Source: DATDWC01 sp035289805
GTDB taxonomy: Bacteria; Patescibacteriota; Gracilibacteria; Peribacterales; Peribacteraceae
Direction: 5' to 3'
DNA length: 6,120 nucleotides
NCBI GenBank assembly: GCA_035289805.1
Contig: DATDWC010000021.1
Coordinates: forward strand, 1 to 6,120
How positions within the stretch are numbered: position 1 is the stretch's first letter; every line of letters begins with the position of its first letter. Below, piece by piece: positions 1 to 6,020 of the stretch. The notes under the pieces were generated by a model. It was not told the DNA's origin and ran no database searches. It worked only from the letters and a program-made list of their open reading frames with translations. The position numbers and the translations under genes were made by a program.

Positions 1-2
1 AC

Positions 3-1136
3 ACCCGCTCCGCATTCACTATGGTCGAGCTCCTCGTGACGATTGCCATCATCGTTCTCTTGATGGCCTTCATCTATGCTGAGTTGAATCCGTTCCGGAG
101 AAAAGGAGAAGCATACGATTCCGAGCGGGAGATCTATGAGCGTCAGGTGTACAAGGCAATCAATGACTACCTATGGGATGGGAACTACCCACCATCTTAT
201 TTTCCAACCCAGGGGCAGGAGAAGTGGATCTGTGATCAGAGTCTCACAGGAACAGCCTGTACTGCAGCACCAGTGAATGGAGTAGATCTCTCGTTCCTGG
301 TGAGCGGTGGATACATGGACATCGTTCCGGAAGATCCCGTATTTGCAAATACAAAGAGCACCGGTCTCGCACTCACGAAGCAGGGGGACTACTTCACCGT
401 GATCGCAGGGTATAGGGGCGTGTACGAACCGCTACCAGAACCCCTTGCCTCGTGGAAGCTCGATGAAACTCTCGTGACGAACGCTGTGCTCGACTCAGCA
501 GAGAGCGGCGCGGATGGCACACACGAAAATATGGCGGCGGGGAGCATCAGCATCGATGTGCCGAATGTGAGTATCGAGGATGATCGGAGCCTCATCTTCG
601 ATGGAACGAATGATTACGTGCAGACATCGTTCAACGATTTAAAATCCCTGGATGACTTCACGATCTCGCTCTGGTTCAAGGCCACGACGACCCTCAATCC
701 GCATCACCTCCTCTGGCAGGGGAAATCCACAACGCACGGATGGGGAGAGTCTGGTAATTCCGCCGCGCAAGAGCTCCACCTCTCCGTGGGGCGGTTTGAT
801 CAGGACAATGTCCTCGTCTTCTTCTATGGATACGAAGCGGTGGCACCCGCAGTAGAAATCATTACTCCATTCACGGACACGGCGAACTGGCACAACTTCA
901 CGGTGGTGATGGAAAATGCCGGGTCACAGCCGCGCGCAGAACTCTTCCTCGATGGAGTCTCCGTGGGGACGGATACCGGTACGCAGAAAAATCGCACAAA
1001 TTGGAATACGGATCTTCGTCTTGGGAGAGGAGGCACAGCGGAGCGTTTCTTCAGTGGCTTTATCGATGAAGTGAAGATCTACGATGTGCCACTCAAACCC
1101 GCTCAAGTTCAAGCTCTCGGAGAAGGGCTTTTCTAG
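3..1136 (+). CDS. Type IV pilin-like protein with C-terminal LamG domain (5' truncated by window edge)
   Basis: Probable secreted or surface pilin/pseudopilin carrying a lectin-like domain. The frame is open to the left edge, and translation from base 3 reads T-R-S-A-F-T-M-V-E-L-L. A|FTMVELL is a prepilin-peptidase (class III) signal with the conserved Glu at mature position 5. The ATG at 21 is therefore internal to the signal, and the true start lies outside the window. Counting from that Met: residues 3-20 are the hydrophobic N-terminal helix; 21-140 are a short pilin-like region with Cys71 and Cys80 and the segment VDLSFLVSGGYMD; about 141-368 are a Laminin_G_3/concanavalin-A-like beta-sandwich, with ASWKLDE, FDGTNDYV, FTISLWFK, ELFLDGV and FSGFIDEVKIYD as landmarks. 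A paralogue lies 49 bp downstream, probably in the same operon. The assignment to pilin-LamG architecture is firm; ligand and assembly role (minor pilin, pseudopilin or anchored adhesin) are inference. Confidence 0.88.
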   Translation, partial: TRSAFTMVELLVTIAIIVLLMAFIYAELNPFRRKGEAYDSEREIYERQVYKAINDYLWDGNYPPSYFPTQGQEKWICDQSLTGTACTAAPVNGVDLSFLVSGGYMDIVPEDPVFANTKSTGLALTKQGDYFTVIAGYRGVYEPLPEPLASWKLDETLVTNAVLDSAESGADGTHENMAAGSISIDVPNVSIEDDRSLIFDGTNDYVQTSFNDLKSLDDFTISLWFKATTTLNPHHLLWQGKSTTHGWGESGNSAAQELHLSVGRFDQDNVLVFFYGYEAVAPAVEIITPFTDTANWHNFTVVMENAGSQPRAELFLDGVSVGTDTGTQKNRTNWNTDLRLGRGGTAERFFSGFIDEVKIYDVPLKPAQVQALGEGLF

Positions 1137-1160
1137 TGCAACAAATAGACTTGCGGGAAC

Positions 1161-1164
1161 GGAG
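1161..1164 (+). promoter_or_regulatory. Shine-Dalgarno-like GGAG upstream of the second pilin gene
   Basis: GGAG sits 7 nt before an ATG at 1172 but 21 nt before the ATG at 1186 that opens the pilin frame. It would best serve a 20-codon ORF at 1172-1234 (stop TAG) that overlaps the pilin start in another frame. The pilin start itself has only a weak GAG at 1174-1176. Whether this site drives a short leader peptide coupled to the pilin gene, or reflects a sequence frameshift, cannot be decided here. Confidence 0.35.
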
Positions 1165-1185
1165 TGAGACCATGAGACTACGATT

Positions 1186-2325
1186 ATGTTCGTGGATACT
1201 CGATCCTCTCACCATCGTGGGTTCACTCTCATAGAGCTCCTCCTCACAATCACGGTGATCGCCATTCTCTCTGGGATCACGATCGTCGCAATTAATCCGA
1301 TCAAGCAATTCCTCAAACTGCAGGAGGTGGGGAATGCCTACCGCGCCGAGCAATTGCAGAAAGCTATCTTCCAGTACCTCGTGGATCGAAACGGCTTTCC
1401 TGGAGATGGCAATATTCCAGAATGCACAGAGAGTGATAAAAATACCTGCGCAAAGCCGATCTGCCGCTATGGGAAAACCCCACCAGGTGGGTGCGTCAAC
1501 ATCGATGTCCTGATTCCACGCTACATCGCCTGCATGCCGTTCGATGCTGCGGAAGTAAATGTGGAATTCAGTGGATACAAAATCTACGTGCAAGCGGGCC
1601 GGGGGAATGTTTTCCCCGCAAGTGAGAATGAGAACCAGGCAGCGGGCGGCGGATGCGAGCCGTTCCCGGATGCCACTGCGCGCTACGCACTCGATGAATC
1701 GAATACTGCTTCTCCTGCAGCTGATGCGATGGACAACTTCGCAGGGACATACGCGGGCGCTGATAAGCCGACTCCGAGTACCGATGTCCCTTCCTCTGCG
1801 GAATTCGCTTTCAGTAATCCACGAAGTAGCACGTTCGATGGTGATGATCACATCGTGATTCCCGTAGGTATGGATGTACCAGGCAACGATCTCACGATTA
1901 CTGCATGGATCAAAATGTCTTCCGTTGCGGAGGCGACGATCATCGCAAAAGCATCCTCGGAAACTCTCCCTGTGAATACGTGGTGGCAGCTTGGGGTGGA
2001 TACGAGTGGGAGTCTGCGCTTGCGAGTGAGTGATGGAGTAAGCGCAACGGATTATTCGCGGGGATCTGTAGATGCAAATCGATGGACCCATGTCGCAGGC
2101 ACCTACAACGGAGACCGCATGTGCCTCTTCATGGATGGGGAACGACTCGGCTGCCAGTCGAATAGCACCAACTTGCGAAAAGGCGCAGCCTCGGTATGGA
2201 TTGGTGATACCCCGGCAAACGCTGGAGGCACCAATCACTTCCAGGGATGGATTGATGACGTACGCATCTATCCTCTCCCCTTAAGTGAGGGGCAAATCGA
2301 AGTGATTGCAACGGGTGGTGTGTAG
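1186..2325 (+). CDS. Type IV pilin-like protein with C-terminal LamG domain
   Basis: Complete 379-residue protein. Residues 1-11 are a short basic leader, and G12|FTLIELL is a textbook prepilin-peptidase site with Glu17 at mature position 5; about 13-36 form the hydrophobic helix that anchors the prepilin and packs in the pilus core. Residues 37-160 are a pilin-like region with six cysteines (80, 88, 93, 103, 116, 157), probably forming extracytoplasmic disulfides. Residues about 163-375 form a Laminin_G_3/concanavalin-A-like domain: ARYALDE, STFDGDDHIVIP, LTITAWIKM, WTHVAGTYNGD, LFMDGERLG and FQGWIDDVRIYPLPL are characteristic, with a further Cys313/Cys323 pair. It has the same order of parts as the upstream gene and similar LamG motifs, so the two are tandem paralogues. 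ATG 1186 is chosen because an in-frame stop at 1165-1167 leaves no other usual start codon; its ribosome site is poor. Likely a Sec-exported surface adhesin or minor pilin; the ligand is unknown. Confidence 0.92.
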   Translation: MFVDTRSSHHRGFTLIELLLTITVIAILSGITIVAINPIKQFLKLQEVGNAYRAEQLQKAIFQYLVDRNGFPGDGNIPECTESDKNTCAKPICRYGKTPPGGCVNIDVLIPRYIACMPFDAAEVNVEFSGYKIYVQAGRGNVFPASENENQAAGGGCEPFPDATARYALDESNTASPAADAMDNFAGTYAGADKPTPSTDVPSSAEFAFSNPRSSTFDGDDHIVIPVGMDVPGNDLTITAWIKMSSVAEATIIAKASSETLPVNTWWQLGVDTSGSLRLRVSDGVSATDYSRGSVDANRWTHVAGTYNGDRMCLFMDGERLGCQSNSTNLRKGAASVWIGDTPANAGGTNHFQGWIDDVRIYPLPLSEGQIEVIATGGV

Positions 2326-2354
2326 TGTGTAAATGGTTTTTCTCCCGCCCCTCG

Positions 2355-2386
2355 ATACTTCCTTACTTCTATACTTCCTTACTTTT
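2355..2386. repeat. Two-copy 16-bp tandem repeat between convergent genes
   Basis: The unit ATACTTCCTTACTTCT at 2355-2370 is followed directly by a second copy at 2371-2386 that matches at 15 of 16 positions. The surrounding gap is strongly pyrimidine-rich on the + strand. The second copy runs into the stop codon and last codons of the minus-strand gene ending at 2379. No GC-rich hairpin plus T-run that would make an obvious terminator for either convergent gene is visible in this gap. Confidence 0.7.
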
Positions 2387-2624
2387 TCCCGTCCTCCTTT
2401 ATACTCCGCATGATGATTTCCTCAAGCTGCTGATTTCTCCCTTTCCCCGTCGCCACGATCTCCGGTGCATTCCACGTGCCATGGAAGCTTAGGTGCTGCT
2501 CGATCTGGTTCTGTGTTTTTCCGCGCTTCCAACTGAAGTGCATGATGAAGTCTTCTTTGACGCGCGAGAGCACTGCATCTATGAGCTCCCGTGCTTCGTC
2601 GCCGGTGAGATCGCGCGCCACCAT
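2379..2624 (-). CDS. Small hypothetical protein (81 aa) downstream of the cobalamin adenosyltransferase gene
   Basis: I do not recognise this protein. It is 81 residues, highly charged, with no cysteine, no signal peptide and no membrane segment, so probably cytosolic. Residues 7-24 (TGDEARELIDAVLSRVKE) look like an amphipathic helix; the middle (about 27-57) is richer in aromatic and beta-prone residues (FIMHFSWKRG, LSFHGTW); the end (about 62-80) is again helical and charged (RNQQLEEIIMRSIKEDGKK). It follows the adenosyltransferase stop by 8 bp on the same strand, so co-transcription is likely. AGGA lies 3 nt before the ATG, and TATAAT lies 7 nt before it. Support as a real gene comes from strand, spacing and a plausible protein-like composition; there is no family match I can name. 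Confidence 0.6.
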   Translation of the reverse strand: MVARDLTGDEARELIDAVLSRVKEDFIMHFSWKRGKTQNQIEQHLSFHGTWNAPEIVATGKGRNQQLEEIIMRSIKEDGKK

Positions 2625-2631
2625 TGGTCCT

Positions 2632-2637
2632 ATTATA
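2632..2637 (-). promoter_or_regulatory. Perfect -10-like TATAAT at the end of the adenosyltransferase gene
   Basis: On the minus strand TATAAT overlaps the TAA stop of the adenosyltransferase gene and ends 7 nt before the ATG of the 81-residue ORF. If used, transcription would begin about at that ATG and give a leaderless mRNA. The -35 position (TGAAGA at 2660-2655 with a 17-bp spacer) is a poor match, so a chance occurrence is quite possible. Confidence 0.3.
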
Positions 2638-3181
2638 CATCTGCTATCATTTCCTCTTCAGGAAGCCCTTTTTCTATATTCTCTACTCGTGCCAAAGCGA
2701 ACAGATAATCCCCCAAGCGATTTAAGTACCGTAAGCACACAAAATTGATGCGCTCATGGTGCGCAAGTTCCACCACCCACCGCTCGGCTCTCCTGCACAC
2801 GGTTCGTGCAAAGTGAAGATTTGCTGCAATGGGAGTGCCTCCAGGCAAAACAAAATGTCTAAGAGGTGTCACCTTTGATTCCGCTACATCAATCAATTTC
2901 TCCATCACTTCTACATCGGCATCCACAATCCGCACAGCCCTGCCGACGTACTGACCCGGAGTCGCAAGATCTGCCTTGAGTTTGTAGAGTGTCCGCTGAA
3001 TCGAAAGGAGAATTTCCCGGAGCTCGAGGGAACATCCTTCTTCTACGCGGATCACACCGAGGAGCGCATCCAGCTCATCCACCGTGCCATACGCATGAAT
3101 GCGTGGGTTTGTTTTGGATGTTTTCTCTCCACCGTAGAGTTGAGTTTCGCCGGAATCTCCAAGGCGCGTGTAGAGCGGCAT
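2633..3181 (-). CDS. pduO: PduO-type ATP:cob(I)alamin adenosyltransferase
   Basis: Cytosolic enzyme that transfers the 5'-deoxyadenosyl group of ATP to cob(I)alamin, making adenosylcobalamin. The 182 residues match the usual length of the PduO/Cob_adeno_trans family. Visible motifs: LYTRLGDSGET (3-13), the N-terminal ATP-binding loop; RIHAYGTVDELDALLG (27-42), including Asp35; HFVLPGG (109-115), where the Phe precedes the conserved LPGG; ARTVCRRAERWVVEL (125-139), the Arg/Glu-rich ATP-binding helix; and RYLNRLGDYLFALAR (151-165). The family forms trimers with active sites at subunit interfaces. The frame stays open far upstream, but Met at 3181 begins the conserved N-terminus and has AAGGA 4 nt before it. 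The start is 16 bp from the divergent secA start. No other corrinoid gene is visible, so a role in salvage of imported cobalamin, for example to feed a class II ribonucleotide reductase, is inference. Confidence 0.95.
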   Translation of the reverse strand: MPLYTRLGDSGETQLYGGEKTSKTNPRIHAYGTVDELDALLGVIRVEEGCSLELREILLSIQRTLYKLKADLATPGQYVGRAVRIVDADVEVMEKLIDVAESKVTPLRHFVLPGGTPIAANLHFARTVCRRAERWVVELAHHERINFVCLRYLNRLGDYLFALARVENIEKGLPEEEMIADV

Positions 3182-3185
3182 GGTA

Positions 3186-3190
3186 TCCTT
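3186..3190 (-). promoter_or_regulatory. Ribosome binding site AAGGA for the adenosyltransferase
   Basis: Read on the minus strand, AAGGA is followed by TACC and then the ATG at 3181. It decides the start: the upstream part of the open frame (to 3595) lies antisense to secA and lacks family motifs. It occupies the 16-bp gap between the two divergent start codons, so the same bases form the untranslated leader of secA on the other strand. Confidence 0.6.
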
Positions 3191-3197
3191 CAGCGTA

Positions 3198-5942
3198 ATG
3201 TCTTTCGTTGATTCGCTCAACCGTTTCCTTGGCGATCCTGCAGCCAAAGAGCTGAAAAAGCTCCAGCCTTTGATTCCCTCTGTTCGCAAGGAAATGGCGC
3301 TCATGCAGGCACTCACGAAGGATGATCTCCCCAAGAAAACGGAGGAATCCCGCGCACGGATTGCTTCCGGGGAAAGTCTGGATGATATTTTGCCAGAAGC
3401 TTTTGCACTCGTGATCCGTGCATGTGAGCTCCTGGTCGGGACCGAAGTCACAGTGGGAAAGCGCACGGAGAAGTGGAATATGGTTCCCTTCGATGTGCAG
3501 ATCCTGGGAGGAGCTGTGCTCCATCGGGGCAACATTGCAGAAATGAAAACGGGGGAAGGAAAGACGCTCGTGTGCACCCTCCCGGTGTACCTCAATGCAC
3601 TTGCCGGAAAAGGTGTGCACGTTGTGACGGTGAATGATTACCTGGCAAAGCGCGATGCGGAGTGGATGGGACCACTCTACGAGGCTCTCGGACTTTCGGT
3701 GGGCGTGATCGTCCATGAGAAGAGTACGGAAGAAAGACGCATCGCATACGGGAGCGATGTGACGTATGGCACAAACAACGAATTCGGATTTGATTACCTC
3801 CGCGATAACATGGCGCCCTCGCTCCGGGCGCAGGTGCAACGGGGACTCCACTACGCAATCGTGGATGAGGTGGATTCGATCTTGATCGATGAAGCAAGGA
3901 CTCCACTCATCATCTCGCAGCCAGCGGCAGAAAGCACTGAGAAGTACCGACTCTATGCCGGTCTCGTGCGACAGCTTGTAAAGGAGCAGCACTACACCGT
4001 GGATGAAAAGCAGCGTGCAGCAATCCTCACAGAGGAAGGTATCAAGAAGATGGAATCGCTCCTCGGGGTCGAGAATATTTACACGGAGCGGGGTTTTGAG
4101 GAGGTGCACCATATCGAACAGGCACTACGCTCGCAAGCTGTGTACCAGAAGGATGTGGATTACGTTGTAAAGGATAATGAAATCATCATCGTGGATGAAT
4201 TCACAGGGCGACTGATGCCAGGGCGCCGATACGGTCACGGACTCCATCAGGCAATCGAAGCGAAAGAGAATGTAGAGATACAACGGGAGAGTAAGACTCT
4301 CGCCACGATCACATTCCAGAACTACTTCCGTCTCTACGCAAAACTCGCAGGAATGACAGGAACAGCAAAAACGGAGGAGGAGGAATTCGAGCAGATCTAC
4401 AGACTTCGTACCTTCGTCATCCCCACGAACAAAACTCTCATTCGTCAGGATGTTTCTGATGCAATCTACAGAACGGTCAGTGCAAAATTTAAAGCAGTAG
4501 CAAAAGCTGTGGAGGAGAAACACGCAAAAGAGCAGCCCGTGCTCGTCGGCACTACCTCGATCGAAAAATCAGAAGTTCTCTCCGCACTCCTCACGGAGCG
4601 CGGGGTCCCGCACGAAGTTTTGAATGCCAAGCAGCACGAGCGCGAAGCAGAAATTATAGCAAACGCTGGCCAAAGAGGAGCTGTAACGATCGCCACGAAC
4701 ATGGCAGGGCGCGGAACGGATATCAAACTTGGTGCAGGTGTTACAGATCTTGGGGGTTTAAGCATCATCGGTTCCGAACGCCACGAAGCACGACGCATCG
4801 ATAACCAGCTTCGCGGACGCTCCGGACGCCAGGGGGATCCCGGGGAATCACAGTTCTTCGTGAGTATGGAGGATGATTTAATGCGACTCTTCGGCGGCGA
4901 TCGACTCAAATCGATGATGGAGAAGATGAATGTGCCAGACGAGGTCGCACTCGAAAATCGCATGGTCTCGCGCGCGATCGAAAACGCACAGAAGAAGGTA
5001 GAAGGTCACAACTTCGATATTCGGAAACACGTAGTGCAGTACGACGATGTGATGAACAAGCACAGGGAGATCATTTACAAACGAAGGCAACGCCTTCTTC
5101 TCAAAATAGCAAATGGAGGATCAGGCGGGGCTTTATCCGAATCCCCATCCGAACTCTCTCTTCACGAAGAGATTCTGACATACATCGAAAAAGAGGTTTT
5201 GAATCTCGTCGCATTGCATACGACTTCGGTTGATCCGGAGGAGTGGAACCTGACAGAGCTCAATACCATTCTCGCTGCAATCTCGCCAGCTCTCGGTAAG
5301 GAAGCTTCGATGAGTGTCCTCCAGAAATTCCAAACACGACAGGAGCTACAGCAGGGCATCGTCTCTCTCGCACAGAAACTCTATGAAGAAAAATGTCAGG
5401 AGCATGATCCTCACATCACGACCGATGCCGAACGCATTGTCACGCTCCGTGCGATCGATACACACTGGATGGATCATATTGACGAAATGGCTCACCTAAG
5501 GGAACAAGTGGCTTTCTCCGGTTTTGCACAGCGCGATCCATTGATCGAATACAAAGATCGCGGCTTCCGCCTGTTCCAGGCACTCATCGCGCGCATCGAA
5601 TCCACGATTGTTCACACGCTCTTCCAGATTGATTTCCGTCAATTTGCTCCACAGGTCTTTCTTGAGCAGGCAGAGGCGGAGCAACGGGGGCTCGAAACCA
5701 ACATAGCCGAAATCGAGGGTGAGCTCACGGAAACGGGAGTCGCTTCATCACTAAAACCCTCGTTCTCTTCGCCTGCCCGGCGAAGCCTTGGCGAAGTCGG
5801 GAGCGAGCCCCGCAGAGCGAGTCGAGAAGCAGGTCCTCAAAGGATTTCCGCCACCTCAACAGAGAAAAAAGTAGGCCGGAACGACCCCTGCCCGTGTGGA
5901 AGCGGGAAAAAATACAAGAAATGCCATGGGCAGTTTGCATGA
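3198..5942 (+). CDS. secA: Preprotein translocase ATPase SecA
   Basis: Peripheral membrane ATPase that pushes unfolded preproteins through SecYEG; 914 residues, a normal length. From Met at 3198: Walker A in MKTGEGKT (116-123, Lys122); DEVDSILIDEARTPLII (223-239) with the Walker B acidic pair, leading into the preprotein cross-linking domain; GMTGT (385-389); NMAGRGTDIKLG (501-512) and QLRGRSGRQGDPG (537-549) of the second helicase half; VQYDDVMNKHRE (613-624) of the scaffold helix; IDTHWMDHIDEM (753-764) and SGFAQRDPLIEYKDRGF (774-790) of the C-terminal wing/helix region; SEC-C zinc motif with Cys898, Cys900, Cys909 and His910 (CxC-x8-CH). Start 3198 (MSFVDSLNRFLG) fits the family; an ATG at 3180 would add six residues and overlap the divergent gene. 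Neither has a clear Shine-Dalgarno. Oddities: about nine extra residues before FDVQILGG (residue 98 on), and a repeat-derived stretch at about 857-881. Confidence 0.98.
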   Translation: MSFVDSLNRFLGDPAAKELKKLQPLIPSVRKEMALMQALTKDDLPKKTEESRARIASGESLDDILPEAFALVIRACELLVGTEVTVGKRTEKWNMVPFDVQILGGAVLHRGNIAEMKTGEGKTLVCTLPVYLNALAGKGVHVVTVNDYLAKRDAEWMGPLYEALGLSVGVIVHEKSTEERRIAYGSDVTYGTNNEFGFDYLRDNMAPSLRAQVQRGLHYAIVDEVDSILIDEARTPLIISQPAAESTEKYRLYAGLVRQLVKEQHYTVDEKQRAAILTEEGIKKMESLLGVENIYTERGFEEVHHIEQALRSQAVYQKDVDYVVKDNEIIIVDEFTGRLMPGRRYGHGLHQAIEAKENVEIQRESKTLATITFQNYFRLYAKLAGMTGTAKTEEEEFEQIYRLRTFVIPTNKTLIRQDVSDAIYRTVSAKFKAVAKAVEEKHAKEQPVLVGTTSIEKSEVLSALLTERGVPHEVLNAKQHEREAEIIANAGQRGAVTIATNMAGRGTDIKLGAGVTDLGGLSIIGSERHEARRIDNQLRGRSGRQGDPGESQFFVSMEDDLMRLFGGDRLKSMMEKMNVPDEVALENRMVSRAIENAQKKVEGHNFDIRKHVVQYDDVMNKHREIIYKRRQRLLLKIANGGSGGALSESPSELSLHEEILTYIEKEVLNLVALHTTSVDPEEWNLTELNTILAAISPALGKEASMSVLQKFQTRQELQQGIVSLAQKLYEEKCQEHDPHITTDAERIVTLRAIDTHWMDHIDEMAHLREQVAFSGFAQRDPLIEYKDRGFRLFQALIARIESTIVHTLFQIDFRQFAPQVFLEQAEAEQRGLETNIAEIEGELTETGVASSLKPSFSSPARRSLGEVGSEPRRASREAGPQRISATSTEKKVGRNDPCPCGSGKKYKKCHGQFA
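5772..5833 (+). repeat. GC-rich palindromic repeat element inserted in frame in the secA linker
   Basis: A block of nested repeats unlike the rest of secA. CCTGC (5772-5776) is matched by GCAGG (5829-5833) at the outer ends. Inside, 5776-5781 pairs with 5796-5801 (one G-U pair) around a GAA/GAA internal loop and GCC-TT-GGC. CTTCGCC (5767-5773) can instead pair with either of two GGCGAAG copies (5779-5785, 5790-5796). GAGCGAG also occurs twice (5801, 5815). It encodes about SSPARRSLGEVGSEPRRASR, an Arg/Ser/Gly-rich stretch between the helical C-terminal region and the SEC-C tail. The frame and zinc motif remain intact, so the linker tolerates it. I recall similar CCTGCCCG...GCGAAG...GGG repeats scattered through CPR genomes; that link is from memory. 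Confidence 0.6.
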
Positions 5943-5974
5943 CCTCCTTCTGAGAGGATGAATCTGTTTTGTAA

Positions 5975-6004
5975 TATTTATAGATTTATATAAATCTATA
6001 AATA
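5975..6004. repeat. Perfect 30-bp AT-rich palindrome, candidate operator
   Basis: Every base from 5975 to 5989 pairs with its partner from 6004 back to 5990, with no mismatch and no loop; the half-site contains ATTTATAGATTTA and only one G. It lies 32 bp after the secA stop and 16 bp before the ATG of a winged-helix regulator. It ends 3 bp before a -10-like TACAAT and so spans the -35 position (TTTATA, 5985-5990, at a 17-bp spacer). Palindromes of this size over a promoter are typical operators of dimeric winged-helix repressors, and autoregulation is the simplest reading. It lacks the GC stem and T-run of an intrinsic terminator. Confidence 0.7.
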
Positions 6005-6007
6005 CTG

Positions 6008-6013
6008 TACAAT
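6008..6013 (+). promoter_or_regulatory. -10-like TACAAT ahead of the regulator gene
   Basis: TACAAT matches the sigma-70 -10 consensus at five of six positions. A TTTATA (four of six to TTGACA) lies 17 bp upstream, inside the 30-bp palindrome. The box ends 7 nt before the ATG at 6021, so initiation would fall about on the start codon and the mRNA would have little or no leader. No Shine-Dalgarno is seen before that ATG, which agrees. Confidence 0.45.
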
Positions 6014-6020
6014 ATATGTC

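Noticed and set aside
1093..2238. A 381-residue open frame on the minus strand, opposite the second pilin gene
   Set aside because: It is antisense to a gene with clear prepilin and LamG motifs. Its translation is rich in Cys, Arg, His and Ile with no recognisable domain, as expected of a shadow frame.
2355..2386. CRISPR-like repeats
   Set aside because: The two 16-bp units are directly adjacent with no spacers and there are only two copies; no cas genes are present.
2476..2748. Plus-strand ORFs of 70-90 codons across 2476-2748
   Set aside because: They lie opposite the 81-residue gene and the end of the adenosyltransferase, lack motifs, and have no supporting start signals.
3182..3595. Upstream extension of the adenosyltransferase frame to 3595
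   Set aside because: The family N-terminus (LYTRLGD) begins two residues after Met at 3181, which has its own AAGGA. The extension is Ser/Arg-rich and antisense to secA, so it is not coding.
3075..4112. A 345-residue open frame on the minus strand over the 5' parts of secA and the adenosyltransferase
   Set aside because: It overlaps two firmly identified genes, is unusually rich in His and Cys, and has no domain signature; a shadow of secA codon bias.
5940..5942. TGA read as glycine (code 25), which would extend secA
   Set aside because: The stop follows directly after the canonical SEC-C tail (KKCHGQFA). Read-through would only add a short stretch ending in the AT-rich palindrome. The standard code fits.
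5943..6004. Intrinsic terminator after secA
   Set aside because: CCTC...GAGG near 5944-5955 gives only about four base pairs, and the 30-bp palindrome is nearly all A/T with no following T-run. Neither makes a convincing terminator.
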